Origin: JACMLC01 sp963817025
GTDB taxonomy: Bacteria > Acidobacteriota > Blastocatellia > Pyrinomonadales > Pyrinomonadaceae
Reading direction: 5' to 3'
Assembly (NCBI GenBank): GCA_963817025.1
Contig: CAWFML010000005.1
Coordinates: 1-64,000, forward strand
DNA length: 64,000 nucleotides
Every line of letters starts with the position of its first letter. The stretch's first letter is position 1. Of the stretch, positions 1 through 8,523 are shown in pieces. A program made the position numbers and the translations under genes. The notes beneath the pieces were generated by a model. That model did no database searches. It was not told the DNA's origin and saw nothing but the letters and a program-made list of their open reading frames with translations.

Positions 1-45
1 GCACGAGTCTCTACGGCCCGTGCTTTAAAATAAGTGAGGCACGAA

Positions 46-2163
46 ATGAAAAAGCTTTCCCCGGCATTAGCTCTTTTAGCAGTTTTTATTTTCGGAGGTA
101 TCAGCATCATCGCACAGACAGAGAATCAGAAACCGCCCACAGCCAAAAAGACCGTCAAGACGACTGCCATTCATGGCGAGCAACTTGCGGATGATTATTT
201 CTGGCTGCGCGAGAAGAGCAATCAGGAAGTCATCTCTTATCTCCAAGCAGAGAACGCTTACACCAACGCCGTGATGAAACCGACCGAGGGCTTTCAGGCT
301 TCGCTTTATAAAGAGATGCTGGCGCGCATCAAAGAGACGGATGCCAACGTGCCGTATCGTGAAGGCGATTTTTTTTACTACTCGCGCACCGAGCAGGGAA
401 AGCAGTATCCCATCTATGCGCGAAAACGCGGCGGCCTCGATGCCAAAGAAGAGATTACGATTGACCTCAACGAAATCGGAAAGGGACAGAAGTTCACGTC
501 CCTCAACGCTTATTCCGTCACGGACGACGGCAACCTGCTGGCCTACTCGATAGACTCGACAGGATTCCGCGAATACATCCTCTTCATCAAAGACCTGCGC
601 ACGGGACAACTCTTGCCCGATAACATAGGCAAAGTGCAGACGGCGTTCTGGGCCAATGACAATAAGACGCTCTTTTATGTCACGGAAGACGCGGCCAAGC
701 GCGCCTATCGCGTTTACCGTCACACGCTCGGCGATGACAAAGAGAAGGACGCGCTCGTCTATGAAGAGAAGGACGAGCTGTTTAATGTCTCTGCGCGGCG
801 CACGCGGAGCAAGGCTTATATCCTGCTCGGCTCGGAGAGCTTTACTGCCACGGAGTTCAGTTACATCCCCGCCGATAAACCGATGGAGGCCGCGAAACTG
901 ATGCTGCCGCGCGCGGCCAATCAAGAGTATTACCCAGACCATCACGGCAATCTCTTTTACATACGCACCAACGATGTCGGGAAAACTTTCCGCTTGGTTG
1001 CCACGCCCGTCGCTGACCTGAATAAGAAGTTTTGGAGAGAGGTTATCCCGCTGCGCAAAGGCGTGATGCTGGAAGACGTGGATTTCTTCGCCAGCTTTTA
1101 TGTCACCTCGGAGCGCGAGAACGGTTTGCCGCAGCTCCGTATCACAGAGATGCAGGGCGGCAAATCTCACTATCTGGAATTTCCAGAGCCAGTCTATGCC
1201 GCGCAGGTCAACCAGAACAAAGAGTTTGAGACGAGCAAACTGCGCTTCAGCTATCAATCGCTGGTCACGCCCGCTTCCGTTTTCGATTACGACATGAAGA
1301 CGCGCAAGCGAGAGCTGCTGAAACAGCTTCCGGTGCTTGGCGGCTACGATGCGGCGAAATATCAATCCGAGCGAATCTATGCCACGGCTGCGGACGGGAC
1401 AAAGATTCCTGTCTCGCTCGTTTACAAAAAAGATTTGAAGCGCGACGGCACGCGCCCGATGCTCCTGCAAGGCTACGGCTCTTATGGCTACCCGTATCCG
1501 ATCAGCTTCAGCTCGTCGCGGCTGAGCCTGCTTGACAGGGGCGTCATCATCGCCATCGCGCACATACGCGGCGGCGGCGAGATGGGCAAAGAGTGGCACG
1601 ATCAGGGCAAGATGATGTCTAAGAAAAATACTTTTACAGACTTCATCAACGCCGCAGAATATTTGATTGACGAGAAGTATACGAACAAAGACCGGCTCGT
1701 TATCATGGGCGGCAGCGCGGGCGGACTGCTGATGGGCGCAGTCACGAACATGCGCCCTGACCTCTTCAAAGGCGTCGTCTCGCAAGTCCCGTTCGTGGAT
1801 GTCATCAACACGATGCTTGACGCCAGTTTGCCGCTGACGGTGGGCGAGTATCAGGAATGGGGCAATCCGAATGAAAAGGCCGCATATGAATACATGAAGT
1901 CTTACTCGCCGTATGACAATCTCGCGGCCAAAGATTATCCGGCGATACTGGTCCAGACCTCGCTCAACGATAGTCAGGTGATGTACTGGGAGCCTGCCAA
2001 ATATGTCGCCAAGCTTCGCACTTTGAAGACGGATGACAACGTGCTGCTCCTAAAAACCAACATGGGCGCAGGCCACGGCGGAGCCTCTGGCCGCTATGAT
2101 TTCCTCAAAGAAACGGCCTTCACCTACGCCTTTATTCTGGGCCAGTTCGGAATTACGAAATAA
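46..2163 (+). CDS. ptrB: Secreted oligopeptidase B-type serine peptidase (S9A)
   Basis: A 705-residue prolyl oligopeptidase-family peptidase that cleaves short peptides. The C-terminal hydrolase domain carries GGSAGG with Ser557, Asp642 in the NDSQVMYWEPAK stretch and His677 in GAGHGG, which fits the Ser-Asp-His triad. The segments around RGGGEMGKEW and EYQEWGNP are typical of oligopeptidase B. The N-terminal half fits the seven-bladed propeller gate. The first ~28 residues look like a signal peptide (KK, hydrophobic stretch, IIAQ), so it probably acts in the periplasm. ATG 46 is chosen over GTG 34 because GAGG sits about 7 bases upstream. It converges with gatA across a family A palindrome. 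Family assignment is strong; the choice of oligopeptidase B over a general S9A peptidase is a judgement. Confidence 0.9.
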   Translation: MKKLSPALALLAVFIFGGISIIAQTENQKPPTAKKTVKTTAIHGEQLADDYFWLREKSNQEVISYLQAENAYTNAVMKPTEGFQASLYKEMLARIKETDANVPYREGDFFYYSRTEQGKQYPIYARKRGGLDAKEEITIDLNEIGKGQKFTSLNAYSVTDDGNLLAYSIDSTGFREYILFIKDLRTGQLLPDNIGKVQTAFWANDNKTLFYVTEDAAKRAYRVYRHTLGDDKEKDALVYEEKDELFNVSARRTRSKAYILLGSESFTATEFSYIPADKPMEAAKLMLPRAANQEYYPDHHGNLFYIRTNDVGKTFRLVATPVADLNKKFWREVIPLRKGVMLEDVDFFASFYVTSERENGLPQLRITEMQGGKSHYLEFPEPVYAAQVNQNKEFETSKLRFSYQSLVTPASVFDYDMKTRKRELLKQLPVLGGYDAAKYQSERIYATAADGTKIPVSLVYKKDLKRDGTRPMLLQGYGSYGYPYPISFSSSRLSLLDRGVIIAIAHIRGGGEMGKEWHDQGKMMSKKNTFTDFINAAEYLIDEKYTNKDRLVIMGGSAGGLLMGAVTNMRPDLFKGVVSQVPFVDVINTMLDASLPLTVGEYQEWGNPNEKAAYEYMKSYSPYDNLAAKDYPAILVQTSLNDSQVMYWEPAKYVAKLRTLKTDDNVLLLKTNMGAGHGGASGRYDFLKETAFTYAFILGQFGITK

Positions 2164-2187
2164 GAAGAATTAACAGAGAGGGAAAAG

Positions 2188-2304
2188 CAAGGATGAAGGA
2201 TGAAGGCGGAAGGATGAAAGAAATGCTATTCAGAGATGAAGGCTTTAAGGCTTGAAGGTTGAACAGCATGCCTTTCATCCTTCCGCCTTCATCCTTCATC
2301 CTTG
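2188..2304. repeat. Family A intergenic palindrome, copy 1
   Basis: Two 33-base arms (2188-2220 and 2272-2304) are perfect reverse complements built from reiterated GGATGAA units, with a 51-base centre. The copy lies between the convergent ends of the peptidase and gatA. Its right arm supplies the last codons and the stop of gatA. Confidence 0.9.
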
Positions 2305-3773
2305 TTTTTCATCGCTCTCACCTTCGGCTGAGACGTAAACGGGTGCGCCTGCTCGTATGCGTGTGCGAGATTGAGCAGCGCGCTTTCAGACCAATGCGGG
2401 CCGACGAATTGCAGGCCGATGGGCAAACCTTCTTCAGACAATCCGCAGGGCAGAGAGATGCCGGGGATGCCAGCCAGATTCGCCGTGCAGGTGTAGATGT
2501 CGTTGAGATACATGGCGAGCGGGTCGTCCGTTTTTTCGCCTAAGAGAAATGCCGTCGTCGGCGTGGTCGGCGTCGCAATCGCATCGCACTGCTCAAAAGC
2601 TTTCTGAAAATCCTGCTTGATAAGCGTGCGTACCTGTTGCGCCTTCCGGTAGTAGGCTTCGTAGTAGCCGGAAGATAAAACATAAGTGCCGAGCATGATG
2701 CGGCGCTTGACCTCTGCACCAAATCCTTCATCGCGCGTCTTGCGATACATCTCGCGCAAAGCGGGAGAGTCTTCCGCGCGAAAGCCGTAGCGCACGCCGT
2801 CATAGCGCGCAAGGTTTGAAGAGGCTTCTGCCGTGGCAAGGATGTAGTAAACGGCGATGCAATATTTCGCGTGCGGCAATTCGATGTCAATGATTTCCGC
2901 GCCAAGCTCTCTGTAGGCTTCAATCGCACGCTCGACAGAAGCGCGCACTTCTTCATCGAGGCCCGCACCGAACAGTTCGCGCGGCACGCCGATACGCGCT
3001 CCCCTGGTGTCCTTTGCAATCTCTCCAAGATAATCCGGCACAGCAACATCAGCGGTCGTTGCATCATTCTCATCGCGTCCGGCGACAACTCCGAGGACTG
3101 TGGCTATATCGCTTGCACGCCGTCCGAAGACGCCGATCTGATCCAGAGATGAAGCAAAGGCGACGAGGCCGTAACGCGAGATGCGACCGTAAGTCGGCTT
3201 CAATCCGACGATGCCGCAGAGGGCTGCTGGCTGGCGCACGCTCCCGCCTGTTTCCGAGCCGAGAGCGACGGGCACGATGCCAGCCGCGACCGCCGCCGCA
3301 GAGCCGCCGCTTGAGCCTCCCGGCACGCGCGTCGTGTCCCACGGATTCCGCACGGGGCCGAAGGCTGAATTCTCATTCGATGAACCCATAGCGAACTCGT
3401 CGCAGTTGGTCTTGCCGATGATGACCGCGCCCGCCGCGTTGAGACGCTCAATCGCCGTCGCGTTGTAAGGCGGATGATATGGGCCGAGGATGCGCGAGCC
3501 GCAGGACGCTTGCAGCCCGCGCACGCAGATATTGTCTTTGATGGCAATGGGCACGCCGCGCAAAGAAGAATCCGATTCGCTGGCAGAGTTTGCTGCGCCA
3601 AGCTCGTCTGCGCGACGGAGCGCGCCCGCGCGATCAATCTCAAGAAAAGCGTTGAGCGTCTCGTTCAAGCTCTCGGCCACATCGAGCGCGGATTCCGTGA
3701 CGGCACGCGCCGTCGTTTTACCCTCTGAAAGTTGAGAGCGCAATGATGCTATGTCGGTATCGAAAAAGTTCAT
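2289..3773 (-). CDS. gatA: Asp/Glu-tRNA amidotransferase subunit A
   Basis: A 494-residue amidase-signature protein, normal length for GatA. It releases ammonia from glutamine for transamidation of Glu-tRNA(Gln) or Asp-tRNA(Asn). The Ser-cisSer-Lys catalytic machinery is visible: Lys in VPIAIKDN, the glycine/serine-rich GGSSGGSAAAVA segment, and GSETGGSVRQPAALCG. It lies 126 bases downstream of gatC on the same strand. The last codons (K-N-K-D-E-G-stop) are written by the family A repeat, so its C-terminal tail appears repeat-derived. gatB is not in the window. Confidence 0.97.
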   Translation of the reverse strand: MNFFDTDIASLRSQLSEGKTTARAVTESALDVAESLNETLNAFLEIDRAGALRRADELGAANSASESDSSLRGVPIAIKDNICVRGLQASCGSRILGPYHPPYNATAIERLNAAGAVIIGKTNCDEFAMGSSNENSAFGPVRNPWDTTRVPGGSSGGSAAAVAAGIVPVALGSETGGSVRQPAALCGIVGLKPTYGRISRYGLVAFASSLDQIGVFGRRASDIATVLGVVAGRDENDATTADVAVPDYLGEIAKDTRGARIGVPRELFGAGLDEEVRASVERAIEAYRELGAEIIDIELPHAKYCIAVYYILATAEASSNLARYDGVRYGFRAEDSPALREMYRKTRDEGFGAEVKRRIMLGTYVLSSGYYEAYYRKAQQVRTLIKQDFQKAFEQCDAIATPTTPTTAFLLGEKTDDPLAMYLNDIYTCTANLAGIPGISLPCGLSEEGLPIGLQFVGPHWSESALLNLAHAYEQAHPFTSQPKVRAMKNKDEG

Positions 3774-3799
3774 ATATTAAATTCAGTGTTTTTGGTGCC

Positions 3800-3888
3800 T
3801 GGTATTTTTTGTGCTTTGCACGCAGTTCAACCTTAAGCATCTTGTGCAGAGCCGCCATTAAAGGCAAAGTGCAAAGCACAAAATACCA
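3800..3888. repeat. Singleton inverted repeat between gatC and gatA
   Basis: Imperfect arms 3800-3821 and 3869-3888 (tggtatttt...gtgctttgcac and its complement) differ by two T residues. The hairpin lies inside the presumed gatC-gatA transcript. It resembles the other intergenic palindromes in architecture but shares no clear sequence with them. Confidence 0.75.
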
Positions 3889-3899
3889 AATACGTCTTT

Positions 3900-4196
3900 T
3901 CAAAGTACCTTTGGAACGCGGAAGTGGCCGGAGGCGGCGTCTGGAGCCTGATCGAGAGCCAGCTTTTGTCCGAGCGAGGGGCGCGCGACATCATCGCGTG
4001 CGGAATCCGTGGCTTCGCCTTCGGCGGTCAATCCGCCCGTGGCAGGCTCGACATCGCTGGTATCAAGCTCGTTAAGCTGTTCGACATACGCGACGATGTC
4101 CGCAATCTGCGGCGTAAAGGCGCGCTTTTCTTCCGCCGTGATTTCCAGATGCGCGAGCTGCGCGATCTTCTCTATATCGGATTCTGTGATAGGCAT
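3900..4196 (-). CDS. gatC: Asp/Glu-tRNA amidotransferase subunit C
   Basis: A 98-residue GatC, normal length. The N-terminus ITESDIEKIAQLAHLEI and the central IVAYVEQLNELDTSDVEP segment are characteristic of the family. GatC stabilises the GatA-GatB heterotrimer and wraps around GatA. It is transcribed ahead of gatA on the same strand. The tail (HFRVPKVL) matches the usual C-terminal end of GatC, so the reading frame appears intact. Confidence 0.95.
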   Translation of the reverse strand: MPITESDIEKIAQLAHLEITAEEKRAFTPQIADIVAYVEQLNELDTSDVEPATGGLTAEGEATDSARDDVARPSLGQKLALDQAPDAASGHFRVPKVL

Positions 4197-4198
4197 GA

Positions 4199-4315
4199 TT
4201 CAATTTCGGATTGCGGAGTATATGAGACGCAGATTTGAAGATGCCACAATCGGCTTCAAGGGCGATGTGGCACGCCAATCCGCAGTCCGCAATCTGCGAT
4301 CCGCAATTTCACTTC
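4199..4315. repeat. Family E inverted repeat
   Basis: An imperfect palindrome based on GCGGATTGCGG-type units. The left part near 4205-4222 pairs with the complementary units near 4285-4315. It fills the gap between the DciA-like gene and gatC. A related copy lies at 53604-53693. Confidence 0.6.
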
Positions 4316-4782
4316 TCCTTTTCTCTGCGTTCGATACAACTGCCTGCGGCGACGAGGAAACGGTGGCGCAAGCTTTCGTCATGAATCGCGTCTGCGGCCT
4401 GACTCAGTTGGCCTGAAGCTTTTTGCAGCGCGCGTTGTTCCAGTTGTTCGTGGTCTGTCTCCTGTTTCGTCTGCGCTGCGCGGGCTGCGCGAACGGTTTT
4501 GGGGTCAACGCGAAATTCTATAAAGGTGACGACCGCCTGTCCGAGCAGGGAATTGAGACGAAAGAGCAGTTGGCCGCTCATGTTCTCAAGCTGCTTTTGC
4601 CATGTCGTGTCGGAGACGGCGACGACGAGCGTTTTACGATACAGCCTGAACGGCACGGCCTGCCCGCGCAAAGCTTCGCCCGCGACCCTGCGCCAGGCGA
4701 CCATCGCTGCGACCTCGCAGACCTCTTCGGCCTCGCCTGCGGCGCGTAATAATGTCGGCAAACTGCGAATCAACTCGTCCAT
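4309..4782 (-). CDS. DciA-like (DUF721) protein
   Basis: A 157-residue protein of the DUF721 family, some members of which (DciA) load the replicative helicase in bacteria lacking DnaC/DnaI. The N-terminal half has the family pattern: VAAMVAWRRVAGEALR followed by PFRLYRKTLVVAVSDTTWQKQL. The ATG at 4782 is chosen because an upstream extension adds residues outside the family. The charged C-terminal half (about 105-157) is probably disordered. It lies upstream of gatC on the same strand and divergently from maf. Family membership is likely; the helicase-loading role is inferred. Confidence 0.8.
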   Translation of the reverse strand: MDELIRSLPTLLRAAGEAEEVCEVAAMVAWRRVAGEALRGQAVPFRLYRKTLVVAVSDTTWQKQLENMSGQLLFRLNSLLGQAVVTFIEFRVDPKTVRAARAAQTKQETDHEQLEQRALQKASGQLSQAADAIHDESLRHRFLVAAGSCIERREKEK

Positions 4783-4917
4783 AAAGATTTTGGATTGGAG
4801 ATTGACGCGGTTCAATCTAAAATCGTCAGGCTAAATTCTGAAATCGCGGTGAGTGTAATGGAAAGCAAGCAAGAGTCACAAGCGCGCCGGGCTGAGTTGA
4901 AGTTGACGGAATTGCAG

Positions 4918-5481
4918 ATGAAACCTCTGCTGCTGGCTTCGTCCAGCCCGCGCAGGGCGGAGATTCTGCGCTCGGTCGGCTGGCCTTTTCACCAACTGGC
5001 GGTCGAGATAGACGAGACGCCTGCTCCCGGAGAAGAGGCGGTTGCGTATGTCGAGCGACTGGCGCGCGAGAAGGCGGAAGCGGCTGCCGCGCATGCGCCT
5101 GAAAGCATTGTGCTCGGCGCGGATACGACTGTCGTCGTGGATGGCATGAAGCTTGGAAAGCCGCTTGATGAAGCAGATGCTCGCGGGATGTTGCGTCGTT
5201 TGAGCGGCAGGTGGCACGAAGTCCTAACGGGCGTCGCACTCGTTCGCGCGGGCGAAAAGGCGCTCAGTCTGGTCGCGCATGAAACCACGCGCGTGCGCTT
5301 TGCCGAAATATCTGATGACGAAATCAACTGGTACGTGGCGACGCTTGAGCCTCTGGATAAGGCCGGAGGCTATGCCGTGCAGGGCCGCGCAGCGCTCTTT
5401 ATCGAAAGGATAGAGGGCGATTACTGGAACGTCGTAGGCTTGCCCGTGCAGCTTGTTTACAGATTGATGCGCGAGGTTTGA
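4918..5481 (+). CDS. maf: Maf/YhdE-type nucleoside triphosphate pyrophosphatase
   Basis: A Maf-family protein that hydrolyses dTTP/UTP and modified pyrimidine triphosphates to monophosphates, a house-cleaning activity. The family start (LLLASSSPRRAEIL), IDETPAPGEEAVAYVERLA, VLGADTTVVVDGMKLGKP and GGYAVQGRAALFIERIEGDY are all present and of the YhdE subgroup. The start is ambiguous. ATG 4918 gives the standard N-terminus, whereas ATG 4858 has a better ribosome-binding sequence (GGTGAG) and would add 20 residues. It converges with the TlpA-like gene over a family B palindrome. Confidence 0.92.
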   Translation: MKPLLLASSSPRRAEILRSVGWPFHQLAVEIDETPAPGEEAVAYVERLAREKAEAAAAHAPESIVLGADTTVVVDGMKLGKPLDEADARGMLRRLSGRWHEVLTGVALVRAGEKALSLVAHETTRVRFAEISDDEINWYVATLEPLDKAGGYAVQGRAALFIERIEGDYWNVVGLPVQLVYRLMREV

Positions 5482-5491
5482 GAAGAGCAAA

Positions 5492-5578
5492 AGAAAGTTT
5501 CCCGCAAAGGCGCTGGTGACGCAAAGAAGAGCTTGAATCCTTCCTTTGCGTCACCAGCGTCTTTGCGGGAAACTTTCT
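5492..5578. repeat. Family B intergenic palindrome, copy 1
   Basis: Arms 5492-5526 and 5544-5578, 35 bases with a single mismatch, carry CCCGCAAAGGCGCTGGTGAC. The 17-base loop contains GCTTGAATCC. The copy lies between convergent maf and the TlpA-like gene. It is almost identical to the copy at 6918-6992. Confidence 0.92.
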
Positions 5579-5585
5579 GATGTGC

Positions 5586-6128
5586 TTACAAAACTTTATC
5601 CAGAGTCGGCGCGAGTTGACCGATTAAATTGCCCTTCGAATCCAGCCCGCCGATGGGCGCGTCAACCATCTGGCTCTGTTTGTCTAGCACTACAAAAGCC
5701 GGAATCTGATCCACGCCGAATTGTTTCGAGACCTGTCCGTCCACATCGCGCAGGACGGTCAGGTTAAACTCATGACGCTTGGCGAACAGGCGTAGCTGCT
5801 CGTCGGTCGCGTAATTCTTCGACTTGGGCGAATCGGAATCGGTGGAAACGAAGTAGACCACGACGCCCTGCTTGGCATACTCGTTGGCGAGCTTGCGCAA
5901 GCCCTCTGCCTGATCGCGCGAGAGCGGCAGCCAAGATGCGCCGAAGAACAACACGACGACCTGCCCGCGCAAATCTTCAGAAGTAATCGTGCGGCCCTCA
6001 ATCGAGCGCAACGAAAAATCCTGCGCGGCAACGGCTTTGGCCCCGCCCGTCGTCAGCGCGACGGTTGAGAACGCAAACAGAAGTGATAACGTCACAGCCG
6101 TCACCGATCTGCGACTTTTCAAAAGCAT
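5586..6128 (-). CDS. TlpA-like thioredoxin-fold protein lacking the CxxC motif
   Basis: A 180-residue exported protein with an AhpC/TSA-TlpA fold. DFSLRSIEGRTITSEDLRGQVVVLFFGASW is the usual strand-helix start, and DQIPAFVVLDKQSQ gives the cis-proline and following strand. Where TlpA proteins have WCxPC, this one has WLPLS, and no other cysteine is seen. Thiol-disulfide exchange by the usual mechanism is therefore excluded. A signal peptide ends near AVAA. ATG 6128 is preceded by a good AAGGAG site, which rejects the longer form from 6167. It is the last gene of the strand run containing the molybdenum hydroxylase genes. Function unknown. Confidence 0.85.
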   Translation of the reverse strand: MLLKSRRSVTAVTLSLLFAFSTVALTTGGAKAVAAQDFSLRSIEGRTITSEDLRGQVVVLFFGASWLPLSRDQAEGLRKLANEYAKQGVVVYFVSTDSDSPKSKNYATDEQLRLFAKRHEFNLTVLRDVDGQVSKQFGVDQIPAFVVLDKQSQMVDAPIGGLDSKGNLIGQLAPTLDKVL

Positions 6129-6276
6129 TGGTTTCTCCTTCGAACCTGCTCCGCCTTTGTGTTCCACCGGCTCAATTACCTTGAGGACTCACACGCTTGA
6201 GCTTTTGCAAAAATCGTCTCAAGCGAAAGATTAGATGTGACTTGAGAGAATTCAGTTGGATAATTCGCGCGGAGCG

Positions 6277-6897
6277 TCAGGCAAAAGGTTTTTCGAGCGG
6301 CGGCTCGGCTGCAAAAATCTCTCGATACAGCGCGCGATAATCATCCCACGTATCCATGTCGCGCGCAATATAGGGCGAAGCAAGCGGAACGCGCAAGACT
6401 TCCTCGCTGTGCGCGGCAAAGAACCCGCGCAGGCCATGTTGTGAATCAAGGTTTAATAATTCGTCACGGTACTTGAGATCAACGAGCACCGGATGCCCGC
6501 CGCGTCCATCGTGCTCCGGTACGACGAGCCGCGCTTGCTTCTCGTTTCTTTCATCAATCAGATGGCGAATGGCTTCGGGCGGAATGGCGGGTTGATCTAC
6601 TAAGGCCAGCAGGACGGCTGCTGCTCCGGGCGGGACTTGCTCGATGCCGCGCGCAATGGAGACGCTCATCTCGCTGTGGGCCTCGGTATTTTCGGCAAAG
6701 CTGACCGGAAGATGAGCAAGCCTTGCGCGCAATTCTTCCGCGCGATGGCCCACAACCACGACGACCGCCCCCGCGCCTCCCTCTAACAGATGCTGAACGC
6801 ATGCTTCGATCACCGTTCGCTCGCCAAAAGGCAGCAGTGGCTTGAACGCGCCCATCCGGCGAGAGCGTCCGGCGGCTAAGAGAGTGGCGGCAATCAT
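6277..6897 (-). CDS. MocA/MobA-like molybdenum cofactor nucleotidyltransferase
   Basis: A 206-residue nucleotidyltransferase. The N-terminal LLAAGRSRRMGAFKPLLPFG binding loop and the LVDQP metal-binding motif place it with MocA-type CTP:molybdopterin cytidylyltransferases, which make the MCD cofactor of xanthine oxidase-family enzymes. Lying just downstream of the FAD subunit of a molybdenum hydroxylase on the same strand, it most likely makes the cofactor for that enzyme. ATG 6897 is chosen because it begins directly at the conserved strand. A family B repeat separates it from the FAD-subunit gene. Confidence 0.88.
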   Translation of the reverse strand: MIAATLLAAGRSRRMGAFKPLLPFGERTVIEACVQHLLEGGAGAVVVVVGHRAEELRARLAHLPVSFAENTEAHSEMSVSIARGIEQVPPGAAAVLLALVDQPAIPPEAIRHLIDERNEKQARLVVPEHDGRGGHPVLVDLKYRDELLNLDSQHGLRGFFAAHSEEVLRVPLASPYIARDMDTWDDYRALYREIFAAEPPLEKPFA

Positions 6898-6917
6898 ATT
6901 CAAATCAATAAAACCAG

Positions 6918-6992
6918 TTTCCCGCAAAGGCGCTGGTGACGCAAAGAAGAGCTTGAATCCTTCCTTTGCGTCACCAGCGCCTTTGCGGGAAA
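6918..6992. repeat. Family B intergenic palindrome, copy 2
   Basis: Perfect 29-base arms 6918-6946 and 6964-6992 with a 17-base loop. It differs from copy 1 (5492-5578) at about one position over the shared stretch. Here it sits between two co-directional genes. Confidence 0.93.
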
Positions 6993-7003
6993 TGCATTCG
7001 TTC

Positions 7004-7993
7004 TTATGCAGGGTTCCTTAACTCTTCGAGCGCACGCAAGACGAAGGGACGCGCCATCTGCTTGCGCCAGTTCATCACGAAATCCGTGTTGTCGAGCGGG
7101 CGTGCCTTCGTATAACAGGCTTCTGCCGCCGCCCGCATCCGTTCTTCATTGAGCGGCCCGCCGATCAGAGCCGCCTGCGCTTCCACCACTTCAATCGGAG
7201 CCGGAGCGATGCCGCCTAAAATGAGCCTGGCATCCTTGACCGTCCCGTCTTCGCTCATGTCTAGCCGCGCCGCCACCCCAAGCACTGGAAAGTCGAACGC
7301 GCCGCGCCGCCTGAGCTTCTTATAGGTTGCGCGCCAGCCGTTCAAAGGCGGCAGATGTATGTCCGCCAGCAACTCGTCCGGTCTCTTGTGCAGGTAATTG
7401 ATGCCATCGTTGTTATAAAAACCGGTGGCCTCTATCAAACGCTCGCCTAAGGTCGAGACGAGCCGGAAGCGCGCGCCGATGGCGACCATCAACGGCACAA
7501 GGTCACTTGATTGCACGGCCCAGCATTTCGAGCTGCCCGGCGCGACCCAGCAAATCTCGCCGTCCTTCTTCAGGCAAAAATTGATGCCCTTGCGCCACTC
7601 GTAATTCTGGTCGTAATAGTTGCACCGCGTATCTAGCAAGAGATTGCCGCCAATCGTCCCCATGTTCCTGAGGGGCGGCGTGGAGATAAGAGCAGCCGCA
7701 CGCGCCAGCATCGGGTAATCACGATTGATAACCGGATGCTCGCAAATATCCGTCAAAGAAACAGACGCGCCGATAACCAGACCGCTCTTGCCGTCGCCTG
7801 TAATCTGATTCAACGGGTTGAGCCGCGTCACGGAGATGACAGTCTTCGGCGTCTGCTGTCGCCGCTTCATATTCGGATAGAGGTCTGTGCCGCCCGCGAC
7901 AAACTGCCCCTCAGGCCCTGCATCACCCATCATCTTCACCGCGTCCGAGATTTCTCTCGGCACGTAGTAAAGAAATTTAGGAAGTCTCATCAT
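7004..7993 (-). CDS. FAD subunit of a 4-hydroxybenzoyl-CoA reductase-like molybdenum hydroxylase
   Basis: A 329-residue FAD-binding subunit of the xanthine oxidase family. FAD motifs are visible as FVAGGTDLYPNMK and GTIGGNLLLDTRC. Four cysteines follow in the insertion CNYY...FCLKK...EICWV...SKCWAV, the loop that in HcrB of 4-hydroxybenzoyl-CoA reductase binds an extra [4Fe-4S] cluster; ordinary CO or xanthine dehydrogenase FAD subunits lack it. It belongs with the molybdenum subunit (8524-10962) and the [2Fe-2S] subunit (11048-11566), although a small secreted-protein gene lies in between. The substrate is not established. Confidence 0.9.
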   Translation of the reverse strand: MMRLPKFLYYVPREISDAVKMMGDAGPEGQFVAGGTDLYPNMKRRQQTPKTVISVTRLNPLNQITGDGKSGLVIGASVSLTDICEHPVINRDYPMLARAAALISTPPLRNMGTIGGNLLLDTRCNYYDQNYEWRKGINFCLKKDGEICWVAPGSSKCWAVQSSDLVPLMVAIGARFRLVSTLGERLIEATGFYNNDGINYLHKRPDELLADIHLPPLNGWRATYKKLRRRGAFDFPVLGVAARLDMSEDGTVKDARLILGGIAPAPIEVVEAQAALIGGPLNEERMRAAAEACYTKARPLDNTDFVMNWRKQMARPFVLRALEELRNPA

Positions 7994-8006
7994 AACGGGT
8001 TACCAC

Positions 8007-8468
8007 TTAATCGTTCAGCATAGATTCATAAACCATCGCCTCGTATTTTTTTCTGAGGCCGGTCAGGGAATAGCTTGCGCGTTGTTTCTTCCACCATGCC
8101 GCGTCGGTGAGGTTACCGGATTTGACGGCCATCAATCGCTCGATGGTTTGGACGCCGCCTGCTTCCTCGATATATGAATCTACGACTTGATAGGTCAGCG
8201 TCAAAGGCTGGCCTTTGTGCGCGACCAGAAAATACTGGACGCTCTCGGTCGTGGGCAGGAAGAATGAGGTCTCCTCGCCGTCATCTTTGGTGATGACCGC
8301 GTGCATGTAGTCGCCCGATTGGAACCCCTTCAAAGTGCCTGTGATGGTCTTGGTCTCTTTGATCTTATCCTTTGGCTGGCCTTTTTGTGCCAACACGTGA
8401 CGTGTGCCGGTCGCGCCTGCATGACCCAGTGCGAAAGATATAAGTAGCAAAAGAATCAATTTTTTCAT
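8007..8468 (-). CDS. Small exported protein of unknown function
   Basis: A 153-residue protein with a clear signal peptide (KKLILLLLISFALGHAGA). The mature part is mostly predicted strand (TITGTLKGFQSGDYMHAVIT, FFLPTTESVQYFLVAHKG) followed by a helical C-terminus. No family is recognised. It lies 13 bases upstream of the FAD-subunit gene and 55 bases downstream of the molybdenum-subunit gene, all on one strand, so it is probably cotranscribed with the hydroxylase. Confidence 0.75.
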   Translation of the reverse strand: MKKLILLLLISFALGHAGATGTRHVLAQKGQPKDKIKETKTITGTLKGFQSGDYMHAVITKDDGEETSFFLPTTESVQYFLVAHKGQPLTLTYQVVDSYIEEAGGVQTIERLMAVKSGNLTDAAWWKKQRASYSLTGLRKKYEAMVYESMLND

Positions 8469-8523
8469 CTGTAGGTTTTCCCCTGTGTTCTAAGTTTATG
8501 GAGCTTGTTTTCTAATTAGCCGT

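Noticed and set aside
1..30. Short GCACG/CGTGC hairpin at the left edge as a terminator
   Set aside because: Five-base stem with a long loop; too weak to call.
76..1785. Long open frame (569 codons) opposite the peptidase gene
   Set aside because: It lies wholly antisense to a gene with intact catalytic motifs and shows no recognisable domain; such frames are common in GC-rich genes.
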